DNA of 6,830 bases from Clostridium sp. (GTDB lineage: Bacteria; Bacillota; Clostridia; Lachnospirales; Lachnospiraceae), in the NCBI GenBank assembly GCA_016302185.1, contig JAEDOC010000112.1, positions 1 to 6,830 of the forward strand, written 5' to 3'. The translations under genes and the position numbers were made by a program. This document shows positions 1 to 5,149 of this stretch, in pieces. How positions within the stretch are numbered: position 1 is the first letter of the stretch; every line of letters begins with the position of its first letter. Below the pieces are notes generated by a model. That model ran no database searches. It saw only the letters and a list, made by a program, of their open reading frames with translations, and was not told the DNA's origin.

Positions 1-110
1 ATAAGTGAACATTTTCAACACTCTCTTTATGAAAAAAATAACAATTGTTTACAAAAATGGCAAGCAAGAAATTTTTAACATTTTCTGGAAGCAATTTTTT
101 GAAAAAACAG

Positions 111-139
111 TTGCATTGGAAATAAAAATGCGATATATT
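111..139 (+). promoter_or_regulatory. Weak candidate promoter for rubredoxin
   Basis: TTGCAT (111-116), a 17-bp spacer and TATATT (134-139) form a possible sigma-A promoter. The -10 matches consensus at 5 of 6 positions and the -35 at only 3 of 6. A competing reading is TTGAAA (99-104), an 18-bp spacer and TAAAAA (123-128). The region is so AT-rich that chance matches are expected, so the exact site is uncertain, but a promoter is needed somewhere in 1-170. Confidence 0.35.
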
Positions 140-141
140 AT

Positions 142-162
142 TGATATCAGTAATAATTATTA
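142..162. promoter_or_regulatory. Two adjacent AT-rich palindromes upstream of rubredoxin
   Basis: TGATATCA (142-149) and TAATAATTATTA (151-162) are perfect palindromes between the candidate -10 and the Shine-Dalgarno sequence. Their position suits an operator over the transcription start. The second resembles the A/T-rich boxes bound by Fur/PerR-type repressors, and clostridial rubredoxin genes are known PerR targets, but it does not match the 7-1-7 Per box closely. Chance is a real alternative in such AT-rich DNA. Confidence 0.25.
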
Positions 163-166
163 TTTT

Positions 167-174
167 AAAGGAGG
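167..174 (+). promoter_or_regulatory. Ribosome-binding site of rubredoxin
   Basis: AAAGGAGG lies 7 nt before the ATG at 182. It is a near-perfect Shine-Dalgarno sequence and fixes the start at 182, excluding the in-frame upstream ATG at position 5. Confidence 0.85.
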
Positions 175-181
175 AATTATC

Positions 182-340
182 ATGCAGAAATATGTTTGTG
201 AGCCCTGTGGCTATGTATACGATCCTGAAATCGGTGATCCGGATAACGGAATCGCACCGGGAACTCCATTTGAATCACTTCCGTCCGATTGGGTATGTCC
301 GATCTGCGGTGTAGGCAAAGAGGAATTCAAACCGGAATAA
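182..340 (+). CDS. Rubredoxin
   Basis: A 52-residue cytoplasmic one-electron carrier with a single Fe(Cys)4 centre. The four ligands are visible as two knuckles: Cys6-x2-Cys9 (in YVCEPCGYVYDP) and Cys39-x2-Cys42 (in DWVCPICGVGKEEF). The conserved aromatic core (Tyr4, Tyr11, Tyr13, Trp37) and the usual GDPDNGIAPGT loop are present, and the length is normal for the family. In anaerobes such proteins pass electrons from NAD(P)H:rubredoxin reductase to rubrerythrin, flavodiiron protein or superoxide reductase for O2 and peroxide removal. No partner gene lies in the window. It is monocistronic as seen here, preceded by a long AT-rich leader and followed by a bidirectional terminator. The reading frame stays open upstream to position 5, but that 59-residue extension is Lys/Asn/Ile-rich, lacks a Shine-Dalgarno and is not part of the fold. 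Confidence 0.97.
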   Translation: MQKYVCEPCGYVYDPEIGDPDNGIAPGTPFESLPSDWVCPICGVGKEEFKPE

Positions 341-381
341 GCTCCGGGATTAAAACCCTTTTATTTACAAAAGAAAACAAA

Positions 382-432
382 AAAAGCAAGAGAATCCGGC
401 AGGCTTTCATCCTCCGCACTTCTCTTGCTTTT
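382..432. terminator. Bidirectional intrinsic terminator between convergent genes
   Basis: A perfect 13-bp stem (382-394 with 420-432, AAAAGCAAGAGAA and its complement) encloses a 25-nt loop. The loop can itself fold: CGG 397-399 with CCG 414-416 and AGG 401-403 with CCT 411-413, one bulged C, and a 7-nt tip. T-rich tracts follow on both strands (TTTT-C-TTT on plus, a run of T on minus). It lies between the ends of rubredoxin (+) and the PrsW-like gene (-), so it should stop both transcripts. Confidence 0.88.
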
Positions 433-449
433 CTTTATTTGCACCGTTT

Positions 450-1130
450 TCACAACGGCATATCCTGCTGTGACGCACGCCGGATATAACGAACCGCCCA
501 AATATCCACACAGACCACAAACAGTACAAAGAACAGGCCGGCGTATTCCCGGTCTGATACCAGAGAGTAATCATATATTCCATGGGCAATGGCCGGAATC
601 CACAGGCTTAATCGAAGATACTTGCGTTTTCCCCGCTCATCGCCCAGCCGTTCCCGCAGCTTTGCCTCGCCGAAGAAGCATCCCATAATCACGCCGTCAA
701 TGGCATGGGAAGGAACTGCCGTAAAGGCCCGCAGCATCGCCGTGGCAAGACCTCCGTTCATCACATACAGCACATTTTCCAGCGCCGCAAACCCCAGCGC
801 CGCGGACACGCAGTACACCACCGCATCAAACCGGTAATTGAAGGCCGGATGGTTCCATACCTTTCCCGCCGCCCACCGCTTCCAGTATTCTTCCACCAGC
901 GCAACCACAAAAAACATATGCAGAAAATGATACCACCGGCTTTCCGTATTCACAAAAATTCCAAGTGCATACCCCAGAAGCCCCTCCATGAGGGAAGTGG
1001 GGATCGTGGCAATCATGCCAAAGACCAGAATCCGGATCAGAAGGGATACCGGCTCTTTCTCCACTGTGTCATGCTGGTAGATATAATGCAGCAAAAATGC
1101 CGCCGGCAGTACTGCCGCAAATGTAAGCAT
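450..1130 (-). CDS. PrsW-family intramembrane metalloprotease-like protein
   Basis: A 226-residue multi-pass membrane protein with about seven hydrophobic segments (roughly residues 3-19, 30-60, 66-84, 101-124, 128-153, 172-191, 196-216). It carries the signature blocks of the PrsW group within the CPBP/Abi-like glutamic intramembrane proteases: a Glu-Glu pair with a following Lys (VEEYWK, E80, E81, K84), FAALEN (E118, N119), PSHAIDG (H142) and IAHGIYD (H183, D187). In Bacillus subtilis PrsW cleaves the anti-sigma factor RsiW, but family members have varied roles and no anti-sigma gene is visible here, so the substrate is unknown. The ATG lies 3 bp after the kinase stop codon. Its AAGAGG ribosome-binding site (1139-1144) is inside the kinase gene, so the two are almost certainly co-transcribed and probably translationally coupled. 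It is the last gene before the terminator at 382-432. Confidence 0.85.
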   Translation of the reverse strand: MLTFAAVLPAAFLLHYIYQHDTVEKEPVSLLIRILVFGMIATIPTSLMEGLLGYALGIFVNTESRWYHFLHMFFVVALVEEYWKRWAAGKVWNHPAFNYRFDAVVYCVSAALGFAALENVLYVMNGGLATAMLRAFTAVPSHAIDGVIMGCFFGEAKLRERLGDERGKRKYLRLSLWIPAIAHGIYDYSLVSDREYAGLFFVLFVVCVDIWAVRYIRRASQQDMPL

Positions 1131-1133
1131 CTC

Positions 1134-2120
1134 TTATTCCTCTTTCGTACTGTTTTTCCGCTCTGTTTTCAAAAGCTGATGAACCTTTTCCACTGACAGT
1201 TCCCCTGCCCAGGCCCCCGGAAACATGGTTCCGTAGGAGGCAGCCGCACAGGCAAAACGGCAGGCCGCTTCCACACCGTCTCCCGCTAAGATCCGGGAGG
1301 CAAATGATGCGGACATGCAGTCTCCGGCTCCCGTGGTATCCACCGTCTTCACCGCCAGGGCGGGAATCTGCCCCTCAAATTCCGGAGAAGAACAGTAGCA
1401 GCCTTTTTCTCCGCACTTGATCAGCACATGGGGAACGCCCAGCTCATGAAAAACCTTCGCCGCCTCCGGCGCCGTCTTCGTCCTCGTCATCTCCAGTACA
1501 TCATAAAGGCTGGGAAGAAAATAATCAATATAGGGAAGAAATCTCTCAATTCCTTTTAGGCCCAGACCCAGCTTATCCGATGCCAGATCCGCAAACACCA
1601 GGCGTTCCTTTCCCGATTTTATCATCTGAAGATATTCCAGAAGCCCGTTTTCCTCCAGCACCGGCATGGAAAATAGGCTGGCCAGAGATATGGCCCGGCA
1701 TTCCTCCGGCAGCTCCCAGGGAATATCCTCTCCGGTAATCGTGCTGTGAGCGCCCTTCACAGAAAAGACTCTCCGCTCCCCACTCCGGTTCACCAGAACC
1801 ATAGCACTTCCCGTACTGCAGTCCGCTTTTTCCTTCACATACTGCACGTCAATCCCCATCCCGGCCAGGGTACTCTTTAAGATCCGCCCATTCAGGTCTG
1901 CGCCGACACAGGCGGCCAGTGCCGGGCACGGCGTTGTTGACTCGATAAGAGCCGCCGGGTTCTTATACAGCGCCGCCAGGGCAGCACACTGATTGACCGC
2001 ATCCCCGCCCGGCTGGATCCGGATATCCGAGATCCGCTGTTTTTCCTTCCAGCTCTGCGTCTGATCAATGGGCCAGCCGGTAATATCCATAACCGCAGAA
2101 CCAATGCAAAGTATCTCCAT
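1134..2120 (-). CDS. PfkB/ribokinase-family carbohydrate kinase, substrate unknown
   Basis: A 328-residue cytosolic kinase of the ribokinase-like fold. The N-terminal strand is MEILCIGSAVMDI. The substrate-binding signature is PGGDAVNQCAALAAL (residues 37-51, with G38-G39 and N43). The C-terminal PfkB signature is DTTGAGDCMSASF (261-273), containing the anion hole and the presumed catalytic base D267. Length is typical. The usual mid-protein N-x-x-E block, which helps position Mg and phosphate, reads PSLYD (203-207), with Ser for Asn and Asp for Glu; similar variants occur in several PfkB subfamilies. The substrate (sugar, nucleoside or other alcohol) cannot be named. The ATG lies 6 bp after the P1B-ATPase stop, with GAGG about 11 nt upstream, inside the ATPase gene, so it appears to be part of the metal-efflux operon. 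Confidence 0.92.
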   Translation of the reverse strand: MEILCIGSAVMDITGWPIDQTQSWKEKQRISDIRIQPGGDAVNQCAALAALYKNPAALIESTTPCPALAACVGADLNGRILKSTLAGMGIDVQYVKEKADCSTGSAMVLVNRSGERRVFSVKGAHSTITGEDIPWELPEECRAISLASLFSMPVLEENGLLEYLQMIKSGKERLVFADLASDKLGLGLKGIERFLPYIDYFLPSLYDVLEMTRTKTAPEAAKVFHELGVPHVLIKCGEKGCYCSSPEFEGQIPALAVKTVDTTGAGDCMSASFASRILAGDGVEAACRFACAAASYGTMFPGAWAGELSVEKVHQLLKTERKNSTKEE

Positions 2121-2126
2121 CTGTTT

Positions 2127-4022
2127 TTAATCCTCTGTCTTCAGTGCCCGCATGGCATTCAGAATCGCAATCACTGCAACACCCACGTCAGCAAAGACCG
2201 CTTCCCACATGTTTGCTGCACCCAGCGCACCCAGAATCAGCACCAGGGCCTTCACTCCCAAGGCAAAGACAATATTCTGGCGGACAATCCCCAGAGTCTT
2301 TCTGGCGATCTTCACTACAGCTGCGATTTTCGCCGGATTATCATCCATCAGCACAATATCCGCCGCTTCGATGGCCGCATCAGAGCCCATGCTTCCCATG
2401 GCAATACCGATATCCGCCCGGGACAGCACCGGTGCATCATTGATGCCGTCACCCACGAAAGCCAGATGATGCTTTTCATCCATCTTTGCCAGCAAACGTT
2501 CTACCTGCGCTACCTTATCTGCGGGAAGGAGCTCCGTGTATACCTCATCCAGCCCAATCTTCTCCGCCACAGCTTCGCCGACCGCCTTCCGATCTCCGGT
2601 CAGCATCACCGTCTTTTTCACACCGGCCGCCTTCAGCCGCCGAATCGCTTCCGGCGTCTCTTCCTTAATGGAATCCGCAATCAGAATACTTCCGGCGAAG
2701 GCACCGTCCACCGCCAGATAAACCACCGTTCCGATCCCCTCACACTCCTGATAGGCAATACTGTTTTCTTCCATCAGACGTCCATTGCCCGCCAGCACCG
2801 CATGACCGTCAATGGAGGTCCGGATCCCGTGGCCGGACAACTCATCCGTCTCGCCGATGCGGGACGCATCCAGTGCATCCGATGCACAGAGCTTCTGACC
2901 GGACGCGGCAGATTCCTGTCCGGCTGCACATTTCTCCCGCCAGGCCGTCTTAATGGACTCTGCGATGGGATGGTTGGAATAATACTCTGCCAGCGCCGCC
3001 AGCGTGAGGAGCTCTTCCTCCGTTCTTCCCACCGGATGTACCTCAGTTACACGAAACTCGCCCTTGGTCAGGGTTCCTGTCTTATCAAATACAATGGTAT
3101 CCATCTGGGCCAGCGCCTCCAGATAGTTGCTTCCCTTAACCAGAACACCTTTTTTCGAGGCCGCGCCGATACCGCCGAAGAAGCTCAGCGGCACAGAGAT
3201 GACCAGCGCACAGGGACAGGAAATCACAAGGAAAATGCAGGCCCTCTTCAGCCAGCTTCCAAAGCCGCCGCCCAGAAGAAGCGGCGGAACCACCGCCAGA
3301 AAAGCGGCCGCAATCACCACAGCCGGGGTGTAATATCTGGCAAAACGTGTAATAAAATTCTCCACCCTGGCCTTTTTGCTGCTGGCATTTTCCACCAGCT
3401 CCAGAATCCGGGTCACGGTGGAATCCTCAAACTCTTTCGTCACCTCCACCCGCAAAAGTCCGTTGCCGTTGACACAGCCGCTGATCACTTCACTTCCGGC
3501 AGAAGCGCTCCGCGGTACGGATTCTCCGGTCAGCGCCGAGGTATCGATCATCGATTCTCCACTTACCACCACGCCATCCAGCGGAATCCGCTCACCCGGC
3601 TTCACCACAATGACCGTTCCCACTTCCACCTCATCCGGATCCACCTGGCGCAGCTCACCATTTTCTTCGATGTTGGCATATTCCGGGCAGATATCCATCA
3701 GCTGTGCGATGGACTGCCGGGACCGGTTCACCGCATAATCCTGAAACAGCTCTCCCACCTGATAAAACAGCATCACGGCCACTGCCTCAGAATACTCCCC
3801 GACACCAAAGGCGCCAAAGGTTGCTATGGTCATCAGGAAATTCTCATCAAAAATCTGTCCGTTTCCAATGCCCCGGGCAGCTTTGTACACAATATCCCAT
3901 CCGATGATCAGATATGGAACCAGAAAAACCAGAAATCCGGGAATCGAAAGAATGATCGCTCCCAGATACAGAAGAAAAGACACAATAATTCTTCCAAGCA
4001 TCACTTTCTGTTTCTTTGTCAT
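2127..4022 (-). CDS. Zn2+/Cd2+/Pb2+-type P1B-ATPase (HMA-less)
   Basis: A 631-residue heavy-metal efflux ATPase of the inner membrane. Landmarks (numbered from the chosen start): actuator TGES (165-168), metal-site CPC in transmembrane helix 6 (269-271), phosphorylation motif DKTGT (D313), the P1B-specific His-Pro of the nucleotide domain (351-352), TGDR (475-478) and GDGINDAP (from 524). In the last two helices a Lys (K591, ALGVKA) and an Asp (D612, FADVG) match the P1B-2 ZntA/CadA pattern and exclude a Cu-type pump. Unlike typical CadA/ZntA there is no N-terminal HMA domain; a separate HMA protein is encoded 40 bp upstream. The ATG at 4022 is chosen because GAGG (4031-4034) lies 8 nt upstream and the protein then begins with a short Lys-rich tail before helix 1. 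A longer in-frame start at 4088 would overlap the HMA gene and has no support. The segment between the His-Pro and the GHGI loop seems about 15 residues longer than in CadA and holds C365 and C379. Confidence 0.95.
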   Translation of the reverse strand: MTKKQKVMLGRIIVSFLLYLGAIILSIPGFLVFLVPYLIIGWDIVYKAARGIGNGQIFDENFLMTIATFGAFGVGEYSEAVAVMLFYQVGELFQDYAVNRSRQSIAQLMDICPEYANIEENGELRQVDPDEVEVGTVIVVKPGERIPLDGVVVSGESMIDTSALTGESVPRSASAGSEVISGCVNGNGLLRVEVTKEFEDSTVTRILELVENASSKKARVENFITRFARYYTPAVVIAAAFLAVVPPLLLGGGFGSWLKRACIFLVISCPCALVISVPLSFFGGIGAASKKGVLVKGSNYLEALAQMDTIVFDKTGTLTKGEFRVTEVHPVGRTEEELLTLAALAEYYSNHPIAESIKTAWREKCAAGQESAASGQKLCASDALDASRIGETDELSGHGIRTSIDGHAVLAGNGRLMEENSIAYQECEGIGTVVYLAVDGAFAGSILIADSIKEETPEAIRRLKAAGVKKTVMLTGDRKAVGEAVAEKIGLDEVYTELLPADKVAQVERLLAKMDEKHHLAFVGDGINDAPVLSRADIGIAMGSMGSDAAIEAADIVLMDDNPAKIAAVVKIARKTLGIVRQNIVFALGVKALVLILGALGAANMWEAVFADVGVAVIAILNAMRALKTED

Positions 4023-4027
4023 AATTT

Positions 4028-4034
4028 CTCCCTC
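4028..4034 (-). promoter_or_regulatory. Ribosome-binding site that sets the ATPase start
   Basis: On the minus strand this reads GAGGGAG, with GAGG ending 8 nt before the ATG at 4022. It favours this start over the in-frame ATG at 4088. Confidence 0.7.
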
Positions 4035-4062
4035 TTCCGCACAGGTATGACGCAGACCGGAA

Positions 4063-4281
4063 TCAGAATTCGATGGTGCAGTCCGCATCCACCTTCCGGC
4101 AGGCCTCCGCCGCTTTCTTCATAATCTCGTCAAAACGCTCCTCATCCGCTTCAATGGTCAGCTTCTGGGTCATAAAGCTGACAGTCGCATCCACCACACC
4201 ATCAATCTTTTTAATATTGTTCTCCATCTTTGCCGCACAATTCGCACAATCCAGGTTTACCATTTTAAATTTCTTCTTCAT
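4063..4281 (-). CDS. Stand-alone heavy-metal-associated (HMA) domain protein
   Basis: A 72-residue protein that is a single ferredoxin-like HMA domain. The metal loop is NLDCANCA, with C12-x2-C15 and an Asp immediately before the first Cys. An Asp at that place is typical of the Zn/Cd/Pb HMA domains of ZntA and CadA, where it serves as an extra ligand; Cu chaperones usually have Met-Thr instead. It probably delivers metal to, or regulates, the ATPase encoded just downstream, replacing the N-terminal domain that pump lacks. That role is inferred from context. It has a strong GGAGG site (4289-4293) 7 nt before the ATG, 30 bp after the arsR stop. CopZ-like copper carriage is a less likely alternative. 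Confidence 0.92.
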   Translation of the reverse strand: MKKKFKMVNLDCANCAAKMENNIKKIDGVVDATVSFMTQKLTIEADEERFDEIMKKAAEACRKVDADCTIEF

Positions 4282-4311
4282 TTTCTTTCCTCCCGATTCC
4301 TTTGAATTTTC

Positions 4312-4671
4312 TCACTCTTTAATATGCTCAAAGCCCTGATTCATAATGCTGCACACATGCGCATCCGCCAGGGAATAAATCACGGACTTTCCTTCTCTCC
4401 GGCTCTTGACCAGCTTGGAATTCTTCAGGATCCGCAGCTGATGGGAAATCGCCGACTGAGTCATGTTTAACAGCTGGGCGATATCACAGACACACATCTC
4501 CGACTCCAGAAGCACATACAGAATCCGGATTCTGGTGGAGTCGCCAAACACCTTGAAAATCTCCGCCAGGTCACAGAGATCATCCTCGTCCGGCATCCGC
4601 TCCCTGACCGCCTGAACGATATCCTCATGTACCTGAAAAGAATCACAGCACTCTACATCATGAATTGCCAA
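4312..4671 (-). CDS. ArsR/SmtB-family metal-sensing repressor (CadC-like)
   Basis: A 119-residue winged-helix repressor that releases DNA when it binds metal. The recognition helix region is TQSAISHQLRILKNSKLV (71-88), followed by the wing SRREGKSVIYSL. It retains both known sensor sites. The alpha-3N thiolate site shows CVCD (C60, C62) plus N-terminal C8 and C9, as in CadC for Cd/Pb/Zn. The alpha-5 site shows D103-x-H105 and H116-x2-E119, with exactly the spacing of the SmtB/CadC Zn site. C33 and C107 are additional cysteines. The start is a TTG codon at 4671, supported by GGGAGG 7 nt upstream; no in-frame ATG is near. It is the first gene of the efflux operon, and a palindromic operator overlies its transcription start, so it should repress itself and all downstream genes. 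Confidence 0.95.
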   Translation of the reverse strand: MAIHDVECCDSFQVHEDIVQAVRERMPDEDDLCDLAEIFKVFGDSTRIRILYVLLESEMCVCDIAQLLNMTQSAISHQLRILKNSKLVKSRREGKSVIYSLADAHVCSIMNQGFEHIKE

Positions 4672-4678
4672 AACAGTT

Positions 4679-4684
4679 CCTCCC
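4679..4684 (-). promoter_or_regulatory. Ribosome-binding site proving the TTG start of the repressor
   Basis: Minus-strand GGGAGG ends 7 nt before TTG 4671-4669. The first in-frame ATG is 25 codons inside the gene and would remove the N-terminal cysteines, so the TTG is the credible start. Confidence 0.8.
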
Positions 4685-4702
4685 TTCGCTTGGTTTTTAT
4701 CT

Positions 4703-4724
4703 CATATGAATAATTGTTCATATG
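4703..4724. promoter_or_regulatory. ArsR/SmtB-type operator palindrome
   Basis: CATATGAA (4703-4710), six bases, TTCATATG (4717-4724). The 8-bp arms are perfect complements and the centre holds AATT, so only one base pair of the 22-bp dyad breaks symmetry. This is the TGAA-N6-TTCA layout of SmtB/CzrA/CadC-type operators. It begins 3 bp downstream of the -10 hexamer and covers the expected transcription start. A further half-site-like TATGAAT is at 4744-4750, beside the -35. Confidence 0.85.
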
Positions 4725-4727
4725 TTT

Positions 4728-4756
4728 ATAGTAGCACTCCGCCTATGAATTGTCAA
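4728..4756 (-). promoter_or_regulatory. Sigma-A promoter of the metal-efflux operon
   Basis: On the minus strand a perfect -35 TTGACA (4756-4751) is followed by a 17-bp spacer and -10 TACTAT (4733-4728). A TG lies one base before the -10 (TGC-TACTAT), an extended -10 element. Start of transcription is expected near 4720-4722, inside the operator. This is the only convincing promoter for the five genes down to 450. Confidence 0.85.
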
Positions 4757-4796
4757 GGCAAAAAACCGTGAATGAAAAAAATATCAGCAACCGTCA

Positions 4797-4847
4797 AAAA
4801 AGGAACCGAAAACACTGCCGGATCGCAGACCTTCTCGGTTCCTTTTT
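4797..4847. terminator. Intrinsic terminator after the ADH-tautomerase unit
   Basis: A perfect 13-bp stem (4797-4809 with 4835-4847, core AGGAACCGA) encloses a 25-nt loop that can form an inner CTGC/GCAG helix (4815-4818, 4825-4828). For minus-strand transcripts leaving the tautomerase gene it ends in a run of six U (4801-4796). A T run also follows the plus strand, so it could work both ways, but no plus-strand gene precedes it. Confidence 0.85.
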
Positions 4848-4852
4848 CTATG

Positions 4853-4872
4853 AAGCTTCTTCAATGAAGCTT
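4853..4872. repeat. Small hairpin between terminator and repeat
   Basis: AAGCTTC (4853-4859) and GAAGCTT (4866-4872) form a 7-bp stem with a 6-nt loop, just before the main terminator in the direction of the minus-strand transcript. The same segment also holds a direct repeat ATGAAGCTT (4850-4858, 4864-4872). It may be an RNA 3'-end structure or remnant; no function is assigned. Confidence 0.4.
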
Positions 4873-4878
4873 ATGTTT

Positions 4879-4914
4879 TTTATGTAGTTTTTTATGTAAC
4901 TCTTTATGTAGTTT
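4879..4914. repeat. Three-copy 12-bp tandem repeat after the tautomerase stop
   Basis: TTTATGTAGTTT (4879-4890), TTTATGTAACTC (4891-4902) and TTTATGTAGTTT (4903-4914) follow each other with an exact 12-bp period; the first and third copies are identical. The array abuts the tautomerase stop codon (4914-4916). Read on the minus strand in the gene's own frame, it would encode a four-residue repeat, Asn/Ser-Tyr-Ile-Lys. Confidence 0.8.
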
Positions 4915-5111
4915 TAAATGAATCTGTTCTCCTTCGGAATGGCTTCGATATGCTCCTGCCACTGCTCCTTCGGAACATCCTCTACAGAAACAGTAATGAC
5001 CTTCGGATCAACCTTCAATTCCTCCGCCACGGTCTCCTGAAGCTTTAACGCCAGCTTTTTCTTGATTTCGTCGTCACGGCCCGGATACATACTCACTGCG
5101 ATATGCGGCAT
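4914..5111 (-). CDS. 4-oxalocrotonate tautomerase-family protein (PptA-like)
   Basis: A 65-residue small tautomerase. Members use the N-terminal proline, exposed when Met is removed, as general base in keto-enol isomerisation. The sequence begins MPHIAVSMYPGR, so Pro1 and Arg11 of the mature protein match the classic active-site positions, and W50 sits where 4-OT has Phe50. The second arginine of true 4-OT (Arg39) is not visible (Thr at the aligned place), so the substrate is probably not oxalocrotonate. The MPHI opening and the PKEQW block resemble E. coli PptA. The ATG at 5111 is chosen because it exposes the proline and has AAGGAG (5120-5125) 8 nt upstream; an in-frame ATG at 5162 would bury the proline and overlap the ADH gene. 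It lies 38 bp after the ADH stop and ahead of a terminator, so it is likely co-transcribed with ADH. Actual substrate unknown. Confidence 0.9.
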   Translation of the reverse strand: MPHIAVSMYPGRDDEIKKKLALKLQETVAEELKVDPKVITVSVEDVPKEQWQEHIEAIPKENRFI

Positions 5112-5149
5112 ACTCCCATCTCCTTCCATTGTTCCGTTCACCGCGGAAA

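Noticed and set aside
5..181. N-terminal extension of rubredoxin
   Set aside because: Rubredoxin is complete from 182 with an ideal Shine-Dalgarno site. The extension is AT-rich intergenic DNA that happens to lack stops.
705..1196. A 163-codon plus-strand open frame opposite the PrsW-like gene
   Set aside because: Basic, low-information translation, lying antisense to a gene with clear PrsW motifs; no credible start signal.
2127..4022. Copper-type (CopA) P1B ATPase
   Set aside because: The last helices carry Lys and Asp of the Zn/Cd/Pb group, and the adjacent repressor and HMA protein have Zn/Cd-type sites.
2466..4124. A 552-codon plus-strand open frame opposite the metal ATPase
   Set aside because: The translation is Arg/His/Pro-rich with no recognisable domain. 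It is the antisense shadow of a strongly conserved P1B ATPase in GC-rich DNA and has no ribosome-binding site.
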